Source of the DNA: Archangium_A sp035910535
GTDB lineage: Bacteria > Myxococcota > Myxococcia > Myxococcales > Myxococcaceae
Direction: 5' to 3'
DNA length: 64,000 nucleotides
Assembly (NCBI GenBank): GCA_035910535.1
Contig: JAMHXF010000094.1
Span: forward strand, 80,534-144,533
Below the pieces are notes generated by a model. The model did not search any database. It was not told the origin of the DNA and worked only from the letters and a program-made list of their open reading frames with translations. Shown piece by piece: positions 49,329 to 57,974 of the stretch. The translations under genes and the position numbers were made by a program. Every line of letters starts with the position of its first letter. Position 1 is the first letter of the stretch.

Positions 49329-50249
49329 CTACGGCTCAAACTCCCATTCGGCACTGAGCGCGAAGTGGTCGGAGCCGGCGAACCCGCGGCTGCCCTCTTT
49401 CCACACGCGCGCAGAGCGTGGGCGCTGCGCAGCGGCCGGAGTCAGGGCTTGAAACAGATGATCAATCGCCTCACCGCGGCCTCCGAAGATGTACGTCGAT
49501 TGCTCAGCCACCGGGAGGTCTCCCGCAGCGCGCACCAGGCCACCGTTCTCTTCGAGCGCGTTGATGGGCGCGGAGCCCGGCGTGTCATTCAAGTCTCCAC
49601 CGAGCAGCACCAACGCCTGCGGGTTCTCGCGCGCCACAACGTCGACGATGCGCCGCGTGGCCTGCGCCTCGGCGAACCTTCGACCCGGGTCGTCGTTGTT
49701 CTTCGAGCGGAAGTGCGCGGCGAACAGAATCACCTCGCGCCCTTCGATTTTTACGTGCACCTCGAGCAGCTCACGGCTGAAGGAAGTGCGCGTGCCGTCG
49801 GGGCGCGTCAGCACTTCTTGTCGGTGCTTCACGACGCGCTCGATGGGCGTGCGTGAGAACACCGCGACGTCGACCGACGCCGGCGAGTTGATTTCACCGA
49901 GCACCGCGTAGGGCATCGATTCGCCGAGGCGGCCCAGCAGCGCGTCGACGCAGGCCTGCGTCTCGACCTCTTGCAGCGAAACGAGGTTGGCGCCGAAGCC
50001 GTTGATGGCGGTGGCGATTTGTACGACGCGCGCGTCGAAGGCCGCCTGCGTGGGCACCTCTTCGTAGTCTCCGGGGCCGCAGCTGCCTGATTGGCACACG
50101 GTGTCGAAGAAGCGCGCGGTGTTGAAGGTGGCGGCGCGAACGCGCACCAACGAGCTGATGCCGGCGTCGACGCCACCGTCGATTTCAACAGGTGGCGGCT
50201 GGCACGCGGCGCTGACGACGAAGAAGACGAGCGTTACGAGACGGCGCAC
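49329..50249 (-). CDS. Lipoprotein with endonuclease/exonuclease/phosphatase (EEP) domain
   Basis: 306 residues from GTG 50249, chosen since it gives a compact lipoprotein signal VRRLVTLVFFVVSAACQPPP (SAAC); an ATG at 50300 is in frame. The EEP domain contains VRVRAATFNTARFF (first strand with Asn), NLVSLQEVETQACVDALLG (catalytic Glu), a middle VILFAAHFRSKNN (D/H-x-R-x-K strand), NPQALVLLGGDLNDTPGSAP (G-D-x-N-D) and GEAIDHLFQAL with FAGSDHFALSAEWEF (S-D-H-F, the last His). All residues of the family are present. Substrates are usually DNA, phosphoinositides or other phosphodiesters; a surface-attached nuclease is the likely role here. Confidence 0.85.
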   Translation of the reverse strand: MRRLVTLVFFVVSAACQPPPVEIDGGVDAGISSLVRVRAATFNTARFFDTVCQSGSCGPGDYEEVPTQAAFDARVVQIATAINGFGANLVSLQEVETQACVDALLGRLGESMPYAVLGEINSPASVDVAVFSRTPIERVVKHRQEVLTRPDGTRTSFSRELLEVHVKIEGREVILFAAHFRSKNNDDPGRRFAEAQATRRIVDVVARENPQALVLLGGDLNDTPGSAPINALEENGGLVRAAGDLPVAEQSTYIFGGRGEAIDHLFQALTPAAAQRPRSARVWKEGSRGFAGSDHFALSAEWEFEP

Positions 50250-50376
50250 GACTCGAGGCGTACCACGCGCGCGCGAGACAAGCGGTGCGCGGCGTGTCAT
50301 GTCGTCGCGTGTCGAGCAGTCGCCGTTGCGTTCACCGCCGGTGTTCCTGTGGCCGGCTTTCAAGGGAGTCCACACC

Positions 50377-51186
50377 ATGCTGATCCGCAGCCTGCTGTTC
50401 GCCGTGACGCTTCTCTCGTTCGCCGCTTGTCAGGACGACCTCACCGCCGAGAAGCAGACGTGGGAGGCCGCGACACAGGGCTGGGCGGCGAAGGTCGACA
50501 AGCTCAAGAAAGACCAGGAAGCGCTCAACGCGAAGATGAAGACGCTGGTCGTCAACGAGACCGACGCTGCGCTCGCCGCCGACAAGGCCGCGCTCGACAA
50601 GTCCATCGAGACGAGCACCACGGTGCTGAGCGACGCCGAGAAGGCCTTCGCCACCGCGAAGACGTCCATGGGCGCGTTGATTTCCGCGGGCAAGAAGGTG
50701 CCCGTGCAGGCGGCGCTCGGTACGACGAAGGCCACGGTCGACGGCGTGTTGGCGCAGGCTGACTCGCTGCTCGTCGCGGCGAATGGTGCGGTCGACTCGC
50801 TCAACGCGAAGGTCGCCGCAGCGAAGACGGCGGCCGACGAAGCGAAGGGCCGCGCTGAAGCCTGGGCGACGGAGGTGAAGCAGAAGGGAGGCCAGCTGGC
50901 GGCCGAGGGCGTGCGCTTCAACGCCGAGGCGCTCGACGTCGAGAAGTCGAAGGACACGCTGAACAACCTGGTGACGGCGCTCAAGGCGTGCGCCGAGCTG
51001 AAGACCGAGTTGTCAGTCACCGCAATCGGTGAAGCAGAAGACCTCGCGAGCAAGCGCGCCGACGCGCTCAAGGCGTACTTCGCAGCCAATGGTGTCAACG
51101 CGGCGGTGCTCGCGAAGGTCGTTGGTCAGACGTTCAAAGAAGGCAACGAGAGCGTGTCCGTCGTCGTGACGACGCCCTGTAAGTAA
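50377..51186 (+). CDS. Lipoprotein with coiled coil and partial OmpA-like C-terminus
   Basis: 269 residues from ATG 50377, with GGGAG eleven bases upstream. MLIRSLLFAVTLLSFAACQD is a lipoprotein signal (FAAC, Cys18). A helical part with heptads fills residues 25-200 (AAKVDKLKKDQEALNAKMKT, DAALAADKAALDKSIETSTT, AKTAADEAKGRAEAWATEVK). The end (LSVTAIGEAEDLASKRADAL, then VAKVVGQ-like strand, VSVVVTTPC) resembles the OmpA peptidoglycan-binding domain's helix with its S-x-x-R-A-x-A pattern, but the TDxxG half is missing. It may attach to the cell wall or be a structural spacer. It converges with the response regulator gene. Confidence 0.7.
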   Translation: MLIRSLLFAVTLLSFAACQDDLTAEKQTWEAATQGWAAKVDKLKKDQEALNAKMKTLVVNETDAALAADKAALDKSIETSTTVLSDAEKAFATAKTSMGALISAGKKVPVQAALGTTKATVDGVLAQADSLLVAANGAVDSLNAKVAAAKTAADEAKGRAEAWATEVKQKGGQLAAEGVRFNAEALDVEKSKDTLNNLVTALKACAELKTELSVTAIGEAEDLASKRADALKAYFAANGVNAAVLAKVVGQTFKEGNESVSVVVTTPCK

Positions 51187-51197
51187 TTCCAGGTTCG

Positions 51198-51872
51198 TCA
51201 ACGCTGCAGCCGAAACCCCACGCCCCGGACGGTCTTCAACTCGAAGCCGTCCTGGCCCAGCTTCTTCTTCAGCGACGAGATGAAGTTGTCGACGGTGTGC
51301 GTGTCGACCACCACGTCGCCCCACACCGCGTCGAGAATGTCGTCGCGCTTCACCACCGCGTCGCCCGCGCGCAGCAGGCACAGCAACAGGTCGAACTCCT
51401 TGCGCGTGAGCTCGACTTCTCCGCCCGCGCTGCGCACCGTGCGCGAGGTCTCGTCGACCGTGTACGCGCCGAGTGAATGCGTCGTCGTTGCAGCGCGACG
51501 GCTCAACGCGGCGACGCGGGCCAGCAGCTCGCGCAGGCGGTACGGCTTGGCGAGGTAGTCGTCAGCGCCGGCCTCGAAGCCCTTCACCAAATCGTCTTCG
51601 AGCGTGCGCGCCGTCAGCATCAACACGCGCGTGGAATGCCCCTCGCGCCGCAGCTCCCGACACAACGAGTACCCGTCGCCGTCGGGCAACATGAGGTCGA
51701 GCACGACGACCTCGAAGCGCTGTGACGCGAGCGCTGCTCTTGCCGTGGCCACCGACGACGTCGCCGTCACCGCGTAGCCCTCGTCTTCGAGGTTGTCGCA
51801 GAGCGCGAGCCGCAGGCTGGGGTCGTCTTCCACCACCAGCACGCGGGCGCATGACGCACTTTTCTGCGTCAT
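51198..51872 (-). CDS. OmpR/PhoB-type response regulator
   Basis: 224 residues. The receiver domain has ARVLVVEDDPSLRLALCDNL (acidic pair), phospho-acceptor Asp59 in VVVLDLMLPDGDG, Thr in VLMLTART and Lys110 in DDYLAKPYRLREL. The winged-helix effector domain follows: GEVELTRKEFDLLLCLLRAG, VVKRDDILDAVWGDVVVDTH, NFISSLKKKLGQ, VRGVGFRLQR. It should bind DNA as a dimer after phosphorylation. ATG 51872 is chosen; GTG 51881 is in frame. No histidine kinase gene is adjacent, so it is an orphan in this window. It is in the same direction as, and 87 bp downstream of, the S1P-lyase-type gene. Confidence 0.92.
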   Translation of the reverse strand: MTQKSASCARVLVVEDDPSLRLALCDNLEDEGYAVTATSSVATARAALASQRFEVVVLDLMLPDGDGYSLCRELRREGHSTRVLMLTARTLEDDLVKGFEAGADDYLAKPYRLRELLARVAALSRRAATTTHSLGAYTVDETSRTVRSAGGEVELTRKEFDLLLCLLRAGDAVVKRDDILDAVWGDVVVDTHTVDNFISSLKKKLGQDGFELKTVRGVGFRLQR

Positions 51873-51959
51873 GAATGGCACTCCTCGTGGCGCGCTGGTT
51901 CACTCGGAAAAATAAGAAATTGACGCACCATTGAGTGCTCACCGTGCGTCATAAAATCC

Positions 51960-53477
51960 TCACGCGTCGTAGAGCGCGTCGATGTGCGCGCACAGCAGGT
52001 CACCGACGATGCCCTTGAAGGGCAACGACGACGCGAGCCCGTACACCGGCGCCATGCCGTCTTTTGACGGAGGCTCGTTGCGGACTGCATCGACCGAGGC
52101 CGCGAGGTCCGCGAGGAACTGCTCGGCGACGCCCGGCTGCGTGTGCCGCAACGTCACGCACAGGTGAATCGCCGCGGGCTTCTGCAGGCCATTCAAGCTC
52201 CAGCCACGCTTCGTCATTTCGTCGAGCACCCGGTACACGTCGAACGAGTCTGACGTGAAGGCGACGACCCACAGCGGGTTGCCGATGACGCGCAGGCCTG
52301 AAATCCGCCCGACGCCTTCACGAATCACGCGGCCTGTTTCGAGCACCCGCTTCGTGTTCGCGACGTAGCCCTCCCGGCCCAGCGACAGCATCGTGGCCCA
52401 GGCCTGCGCGATGAGCGCGCCGGGGCGGCTGCCGGCGAAGCCCGGCGTGGCGTAGAGCCCGCCGGACCAGTCCGGAGAGATGAAGTACTGATGCCGACGC
52501 AGCGCGCGGCCCCGGTACAGCACCACCGACGTGCCCTTGGCCGCGTAGCCGAACTTGTGCGTGTCGGCCGACATCGAGGTGACGCCCGGCAATGAGAAGT
52601 CGAAGCGCGGCACGGGAAACCCGGCCTCGTTCGCGAACGCGAGAATGAAGCCGCCCAGGCACGCATCGGTGTGAAAGCCGACGCCCTTCTTGCGCGCGTA
52701 TTCCGAGAGCGTCTCGATGTCGTCCATGACGCCGTGCGGGTACGACACGGCAGAGCCGACCATCACCAACGTGTCGGAGTTCACCGCGGCCTTCATCTTG
52801 TCGACGTTGACGCGGCCATCGGAGTCCATGGGCACGCGGATGAGCTCGACGCCGAGCGTGTGCGCGGCTTTGTCGAACGCCGGGTGCGCCGAGTACGGAG
52901 CGACGATGTTGCCGCGCGTGATGCCCTTGCTGCGGCCCCAGTCACGGTACGTCTTCATCGCCAACATGATGCTCTCGGTGCCGCCCGACGAGAGCACGCC
53001 GACCACCGCCGCGTCGTCGTCGCTGGTCTTCGCGTCGCCGTGCATCAAGCGGGCGGTGAACGAGACGATGTCGGCCTCGAAGCGCGCCACGCTGGGCCAC
53101 ACGTCGGCGTGCAGCGGGTTGGCCTGCGAGTACATCGCGTAGACTTGGTTGAGGAAGTCGAGGTGCTTCGAATCACCATGGTACACGCCGCCCGACACGC
53201 GACCGTCGCGCCACATGGGCGCCTCGCGCGTCGACAGCTCTTTCAACGTGGTCAGCAGTTCGTCGGTGCTGTGTGGCGCGCGCGGCAGCTCGTCGAACGC
53301 GAGCTCCGTGGGGCGGTGTTTGCGCACCGAGGCCTTGAGCGCGTCGCTGATTTTCTTCTTCTCACTGCGCACCATTTCGCCGACCACCGGCAACTTCTCG
53401 AGCACGCGCTCCAGCTGCCGCGCGATGGAAGGTGGCATGCGCGAGAGCACGGCCTGCGCTGACTTGGGGATCTCCAT
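51960..53477 (-). CDS. PLP-dependent lyase of the sphingosine-1-phosphate lyase/group II decarboxylase family
   Basis: 505 residues, similar to bacterial S1P lyases (about 507). Motifs: GVYHGDSKHLDFLNQVYAMY near residue 97, LSSGGTESIMLAMKTYRDWG (phosphate/cofactor loop, 162-181), the cofactor Asp in HTDACLGGFILAF (D271) and the Schiff-base Lys in MSADTHKFGYAAKG (Lys308), the S1P-lyase version of the D-x-H-K motif. It would cleave a phosphorylated sphingoid base to a fatty aldehyde and phosphoethanolamine. There is no N-terminal membrane anchor, unlike eukaryotic enzymes. The FGGY kinase gene ends 2 bp upstream, so the two are one transcript. Ceramidase gene lies 4.6 kb away. The aromatic-decarboxylase alternative is less likely. 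Confidence 0.85.
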   Translation of the reverse strand: MEIPKSAQAVLSRMPPSIARQLERVLEKLPVVGEMVRSEKKKISDALKASVRKHRPTELAFDELPRAPHSTDELLTTLKELSTREAPMWRDGRVSGGVYHGDSKHLDFLNQVYAMYSQANPLHADVWPSVARFEADIVSFTARLMHGDAKTSDDDAAVVGVLSSGGTESIMLAMKTYRDWGRSKGITRGNIVAPYSAHPAFDKAAHTLGVELIRVPMDSDGRVNVDKMKAAVNSDTLVMVGSAVSYPHGVMDDIETLSEYARKKGVGFHTDACLGGFILAFANEAGFPVPRFDFSLPGVTSMSADTHKFGYAAKGTSVVLYRGRALRRHQYFISPDWSGGLYATPGFAGSRPGALIAQAWATMLSLGREGYVANTKRVLETGRVIREGVGRISGLRVIGNPLWVVAFTSDSFDVYRVLDEMTKRGWSLNGLQKPAAIHLCVTLRHTQPGVAEQFLADLAASVDAVRNEPPSKDGMAPVYGLASSLPFKGIVGDLLCAHIDALYDA

Positions 53478-53479
53478 GA

Positions 53480-55051
53480 TTACGACTCCGAAGAGGTGAA
53501 GCGATGCGCCATCGCGCGCCGGTGTTTGAACTCGAGCAGGAACTGCTGAAACCGTGTGTCGTAGAGCCGGGAATGTTTCGTGTCGGGCTCGAAGGTGCGC
53601 GCGATGGGCACCAGCGCGCTGACGTCGCTCCACTTCAATTTTTCGAGCGCGACGAGCGCTTGCAGGCCGGCGCCACGCGCGTTGGCCGACTGCGGCGCTT
53701 CGACCTGCCGCACCGGGCGACCGAGCACGTCGGCGTGAATCTGACACCACAACGCGGAGCGCGCGCCGCCGCCCACCACCGTCACCGACTCGAGCTTGCG
53801 GCCGAGGTTCTCTTCGAGGTGCAGCTGCAGCCAGCGCGTGTTGAAGGCCACGCCCTCGAGCACCGCGCGAAAGAGGTGCCGTTGGTCATGCTCGAGCGAA
53901 AGGCCCACGAAGCCGCCGCGCACCAGGCTGTCATCGACGGGCGAACGCTCGCCGTGCAGCCACGGCAGGTACATCAACCCGGCGGCGCCGGGGTTCGCCT
54001 GCGCCGCGAGCGTGAAGGTGTCGTCGTACGCCGTCGGGCCGATGCGCGCGCCGAGCTTCTCGACGACCTGCTTCAAGCCGCCCGCCGCAGATTCCTGCTC
54101 GTTGCAGAACAGGTAGCGCCCGGGAATCGCCGAGGGCAGCGACGCCATGTTGTGCGTGAGGTCGGCCTTCTTGAACGGCACGTGCGCGAGCAACCACGAC
54201 GACGTGCCCAGACAGAGGTGCGCCTGGTAGTCGTCGACGGTGCCCGCGCCGATGGCGGCCATGTGCATGTCGGCCGCGCCGGCCACCACCTGCACCGACG
54301 TCGAGATGCCCAGCTGCTCGGCCGAGGTCTTCGTCACCGGGCCCAGCACCGACGCCGACGGTACGAGCTCCGGCAGCTTGCTGCGCTCGATGCCCGTCAG
54401 CTTCAACAGCCCGTCGTCGTAGCGCACGTCGTTGATGCGGCGGTTGTCGGTGCACCAGTGCGCGACGATTGAATCGAAGCTCGAGGCCGCGCGACCGGTC
54501 AGCTTGAGGTTCACCCAGTCTTTGGGCTCGAGCAGCAGGCTCGCCTCGTCGTACGTCGCGCGCTCGTTGGCCTTGAGCCACGCGATGTGTCCGACCGGGT
54601 CCTTGCCCGAGAGCGACGGCACGCCGCCGGTCTTGCGCAGCCACGACACGGCCTTCATCGCGCCGTAGCCGTCGACGCTGGGGAAGCCGCCCGCGAGCTT
54701 TCGCACTTCATCGCGGCCGCGTGAGTCCATCCAGATGAGGGCGGGGCGCAGCGGCGTGCCTTCTTCGTCGACCGCAACCGTGCCGCCCCACTGCGACGAC
54801 AGCGCGATGCCGACGACGTCAGCGGCCTTCACTTTTCCCCGGCCCCACAGCGCGTGCGCGGCGGCACACATGGCTTTCCACCAGTCGAGCGGGTGCTGTT
54901 CTGCGCCGCCGCCGGGGAGCAACGAGATGTCGAGCGGCACTGTTTCGGAGTCGAGCAGCGCGGCGCTCGACGACAGCACTGCGGCCTTGAGGCCCGAGGT
55001 GCCGAGGTCGAAAGCGAGGATGGTGGCGTCGGCCATGAGCGCTTCGGCCAT
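53480..55051 (-). CDS. FGGY-family carbohydrate kinase, xylulokinase-like
   Basis: 523 residues from ATG 55051; ATG 55036 is an alternative. FGGY motifs are visible: ILAFDLGTSGLKAAVLSSSA (N-terminal phosphate loop), SSQWGGTVAVDEEGTPLRPA, then IWMDSRGRDEV, the actin-like second domain with VVAGAADMHMAAIGAGTVDD, the GERSPVDDSLVRGGFVGLSL segment and VTVVGGGARSALWCQIHADV with the C-terminal family signature. The family phosphorylates sugars or polyols. Its stop is 2 bp from the start of the S1P-lyase-type gene, a coupling that suggests their substrates are linked. The actual substrate is unknown and cannot be inferred from FGGY sequence by eye. Confidence 0.88.
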   Translation of the reverse strand: MAEALMADATILAFDLGTSGLKAAVLSSSAALLDSETVPLDISLLPGGGAEQHPLDWWKAMCAAAHALWGRGKVKAADVVGIALSSQWGGTVAVDEEGTPLRPALIWMDSRGRDEVRKLAGGFPSVDGYGAMKAVSWLRKTGGVPSLSGKDPVGHIAWLKANERATYDEASLLLEPKDWVNLKLTGRAASSFDSIVAHWCTDNRRINDVRYDDGLLKLTGIERSKLPELVPSASVLGPVTKTSAEQLGISTSVQVVAGAADMHMAAIGAGTVDDYQAHLCLGTSSWLLAHVPFKKADLTHNMASLPSAIPGRYLFCNEQESAAGGLKQVVEKLGARIGPTAYDDTFTLAAQANPGAAGLMYLPWLHGERSPVDDSLVRGGFVGLSLEHDQRHLFRAVLEGVAFNTRWLQLHLEENLGRKLESVTVVGGGARSALWCQIHADVLGRPVRQVEAPQSANARGAGLQALVALEKLKWSDVSALVPIARTFEPDTKHSRLYDTRFQQFLLEFKHRRAMAHRFTSSES

Positions 55052-55114
55052 AACACCGTCACCGGTCTGCGCGCGGCATCGCCTGCTCGGATTCAAGGTC
55101 GTATGCTCGCGCGC

Positions 55115-55290
55115 GTGCGGCGGCGGCGTGTCAGGCCATTCGATGAAGTCACTTCGGTGACGACGTCAGCTCCGGGGTTGCCCCGGAGCGCGCTACTCGA
55201 GCAACCCATGCAGGGGCGGGCCCACAGTCCACTGTCGTGGACCCCCGGCCTCGCAGAACAAGAGTCGCTGGCTCGCTCGCCGTCCGCACA
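55115..55290 (+). ncRNA. Candidate retron msr/msd RNA
   Basis: Upstream of the reverse transcriptase, several hairpins lie in order. The first is GTCAC-TTCG-GTGAC (55148-55161). AGC (55168-55170), the likely branch-G trinucleotide, is followed by a strong stem TCCGGGG/CCCCGGA with loop TTG (55171-55187). Next is a bigger msd-type hairpin with outer GCGGGCC (55216-55222) pairing to GGCC-T-CGC (55247-55254) and inner GTCCAC/GTGGAC (55227-55242). Outer inverted repeats for a1/a2 may be GTGCGGCGGCG (55115-55125) pairing with CGCCG-T-CCGCAC (55278-55289) with one bulged T. The spacing between a1 and AGC is larger than in best-known retrons, so the exact ends are uncertain. Confidence 0.6.
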
Positions 55291-55307
55291 TCTCTTCGAG
55301 GCGTCTC

Positions 55308-56639
55308 ATGCGCCGTGACGCTCGTGAGGCGGTCGCCTCTGCGTTCGCTGCGGGGCTCCTCGCTGGCCGTTGGCACCCGCGGTCGCTCCACGCGCGCGGC
55401 GGCGCTGCGCTCGGTGTGACCGGCGCGTGGCTCCGTAGAATCGTCAGCAGCGTCATGCAGCGATGGCCGCAGGCTCCGTTGAGTGAGCACCGCGCGCTCA
55501 CGCGGTTCATCGTCGGACACGAGGCGTTTCGTGAGGCGTGGACGAAGCGCCTGATTCCCCGCGCTGCAGCCAGGCGGTTCCTGTTTCACCCCGAGATGCG
55601 ACCTGCGCGTTGGCCGGTGCCGGTGTTGCACACGGTCGGCGACGTTGCGTCATGGCTCGAGGTCGACGACGGCGAGCTGCGGTGGTTCGCCGACACTGGC
55701 GCTGCGGAGCGACTGCGTTCGAAGGAGGTCGCTCGCCACTACACGCGCGAGTGGCTGCCGCGCGGCGCAAAGTTGCCGAGGCTCCTCGAGGCGCCGAAGT
55801 CACGGCTCAAGTCGTTGCAGCGACGCGTGTTGCATGAGCTGCTCGAGGAGTTGCCGGTGCATGACGCGGCGCACGGGTTCGTCGCCGGGCGCTCGGTGCT
55901 CACGCATGCGCGACTGCATGTCGGAAGAGCGGTGGTCGTTCGCTTCGACTTGCGACACTTCTTCACGTCGGTCAGCACGGGGCGCGCGTTCGGCGTGTTG
56001 CGCGAGCTCGGGTACACGCACGAGGTGTCGGCGGTGTTGCTGGGGTTGTGTACGACGCGCACGCCGTCGCCGGTGCTGCGTGCGTCGCCGATTCCTGACG
56101 ATGCAGACGGCGCCGTGTTGAACGACCGCTTCTTCATGCTGCGCGCGCTCGACGCGTGGCACCTGCCGCAAGGCGCGCCGACGTCGCCGGCCTGGGCGAA
56201 CCTGTGTTCGTGGTGGCTCGACGCGCGGCTCGCGAGCTACGCGAAGTCGGTGGGGCTCACGTATTCGCGCTACGCGGACGACCTCGTGTTCTCAGGCGAC
56301 GCGCAGACCTCGGTGCTGCGGTTGTCGTCGGCGGTCGACACCGTCGCGCGAGACGAGGGCTTCCGCGTCAACGTCGGGAAGACGCGCGTGATGCGCGCAG
56401 GACAAAGGCAAGAAGTGACCGGCGTCGTGGTGAATGCGAAGCCCAACGTGCGCCGTGTCGACTTCGACGCGCTCAAGGCGTTGCTCAACCGGTGCGAGAC
56501 GCGCGGCGCGCTGAGCCAGTCGAAAGGTCCGCTCGACGAGTTCCGCGCGGAGCTCATGGGTCGTGTCGCGTGGGTTGCGCAGCTCAATGCGGCGCGTGGC
56601 GAGAAGTTGAAGCGTCAGCTCGCGCGCATCGTGTGGTGA
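55308..56639 (+). CDS. Retron-type reverse transcriptase
   Basis: 443 residues. An N-terminal extension of about 150 residues precedes the reverse transcriptase domain. Motifs: HDAAHGFVAGRSVLTHARLH (about 185-204, where H-A-R-L-H takes the place of the retron NAxxH motif), FDLRHFF (motif A, 213-219), QGAPTSPAWANL (288-299), SRYADDLVFSG (catalytic YADD at 322-325), GFRVNVGKTR, and VTGVVVNAKPNV with the VTG element at 370-372 typical of retrons. The long N-terminus resembles the myxobacterial retron enzymes rather than E. coli ones. It is preceded by an msr/msd-like RNA. No maturase domain, so it is not a group II intron. No recognisable partner effector gene is next to it. Confidence 0.88.
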   Translation: MRRDAREAVASAFAAGLLAGRWHPRSLHARGGAALGVTGAWLRRIVSSVMQRWPQAPLSEHRALTRFIVGHEAFREAWTKRLIPRAAARRFLFHPEMRPARWPVPVLHTVGDVASWLEVDDGELRWFADTGAAERLRSKEVARHYTREWLPRGAKLPRLLEAPKSRLKSLQRRVLHELLEELPVHDAAHGFVAGRSVLTHARLHVGRAVVVRFDLRHFFTSVSTGRAFGVLRELGYTHEVSAVLLGLCTTRTPSPVLRASPIPDDADGAVLNDRFFMLRALDAWHLPQGAPTSPAWANLCSWWLDARLASYAKSVGLTYSRYADDLVFSGDAQTSVLRLSSAVDTVARDEGFRVNVGKTRVMRAGQRQEVTGVVVNAKPNVRRVDFDALKALLNRCETRGALSQSKGPLDEFRAELMGRVAWVAQLNAARGEKLKRQLARIVW

Positions 56640-56645
56640 CGTCAC

Positions 56646-57974
56646 TCAACGCTTCGTCGCCACGACCTTCACGCCATCGCGCGGTCGCAGCGTAATCAAC
56701 GGCTCGGGTACAAACGTCTGCCCCGGCACCAGCTCGAGCTTCACCCGCTGCAGCACGGTCGTGAGAATCAACACCGCCTCCACCATCGCGAACGTGTCGC
56801 CGATGCACTTTCGCTGGCCCATGCTGAACGGCAGGTACGCGCCGTGCGCGCGGCGCGGGTCTTCGACGTTCCAGCGCTCGGGGTTGAAGGTCAGCGGCGC
56901 GTCCCAGAAGTCCGGGTGTCGGTGCAGCGCCCACGGAGAAATGAAGACCATCGAGTTCTTCTTCAGCAACCACCCGTCGACGACCTCGTCCTCCACCACC
57001 TTGCGCCCGAGCGACCACACCGGCGGGTAGAGCCGCATGGTCTCCTTCACCACGTTCATCGCGTAGGTGAGCCGCATCGCCTCGGCCATGGTGGGCACCC
57101 TGCCCTGCAGCACCCGCTCGGACTCTTCGTTCAACTTCGCGAGCACGTCCGGCGCGTGGCCCAACAACGACATCGCCCACGACAGCGCGTTCGCCGTCGT
57201 CTCATGCCCCGCCAGGAAGATGGTCATCACCTCGTCGCGGAGCTGCGCGTCAGTCATGCCTTCACCGCTCTCGGGGTCCCGCGACTCCATCAACATGGCG
57301 AGCAGGTCGTTCTTCGGCGGCCCGCCCTTTCGTCGCTCGACGATGACGCCCATCACCACGTCGTCGAGCGCGCGCACCGACTTCTTGAACGCGCGGTTCT
57401 GCTTCGTCGGCACCCACTCCGGCGCGGTGAGCGGGTCCAACGTGCGGCGAATCAAGTGCTCGAGCGCCACCGTCAACGCCTGGCCCACACCGTCGGCGTT
57501 GCTCATCACGTCGGCCGACAGCAGCGTCTCTCCGACGATGCGCATCGTGCACAGCATCATCTCGTGCGCGAAGTCGAACGGCTCGCCGAGGCTCCACTGC
57601 TCCACCATGTCCACAGCCGCGCGCGTCATCGCGTCGCCGAACAGGCCGAGCCGCTCACGATGAAACGCAGGCTGTGCGATGCGGCGTTGACGCTTCCAGA
57701 ACGTGCCTTCGCTGGTGACGAGCCCGTTGCCGAGCACCATGCGCAACATGTCGTAGCCGCGCGTCTGCTTGACGTAGTTCTTCACGTTGGTGACGAGCAC
57801 GTGCTCCGCCAACCGTGGCGTGCCCAGCACGTAGCCGTCGAACCTCGGCAGCGGCAGCAACACGATGGGGCCATGGCGCAGCGTCGCCCGCTCCATCACG
57901 CCCAGCGGGTCGGCCTGCAGCTCCGGCAACACACCAATCAACGGCTTGCCACCAGGGTACGAGTGCGGAGTCAT
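56646..57974 (-). CDS. Cytochrome P450
   Basis: 442 residues, soluble. I-helix AGHETT (255-260), K-helix ETMR (311-314), the PERF-like NPERWNV (364-370), and the haem-binding loop FSMGQRKCIGD with ligand Cys390 are all intact. A short N-terminal proline region (PGGKPLIGVLPELQADPLGV) follows the start ATG 57974; a TTG at 57980 is also in frame. It is a bacterial class-I-type monooxygenase requiring a ferredoxin and reductase, not encoded here. The divergently transcribed TetR regulator is 64 bp away. Substrate unknown; fatty acid or sterol-like hydroxylation is common in this CYP type but that is inference. Confidence 0.93.
   Translation of the reverse strand: MTPHSYPGGKPLIGVLPELQADPLGVMERATLRHGPIVLLPLPRFDGYVLGTPRLAEHVLVTNVKNYVKQTRGYDMLRMVLGNGLVTSEGTFWKRQRRIAQPAFHRERLGLFGDAMTRAAVDMVEQWSLGEPFDFAHEMMLCTMRIVGETLLSADVMSNADGVGQALTVALEHLIRRTLDPLTAPEWVPTKQNRAFKKSVRALDDVVMGVIVERRKGGPPKNDLLAMLMESRDPESGEGMTDAQLRDEVMTIFLAGHETTANALSWAMSLLGHAPDVLAKLNEESERVLQGRVPTMAEAMRLTYAMNVVKETMRLYPPVWSLGRKVVEDEVVDGWLLKKNSMVFISPWALHRHPDFWDAPLTFNPERWNVEDPRRAHGAYLPFSMGQRKCIGDTFAMVEAVLILTTVLQRVKLELVPGQTFVPEPLITLRPRDGVKVVATKR

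Noticed and set aside
55308..56639. Group II intron or diversity-generating element
   Set aside because: No maturase/HNH domain, no intron RNA ends and no variable-repeat gene nearby; retron motifs (VTG, HARLH) and an upstream msr/msd-like RNA fit better.
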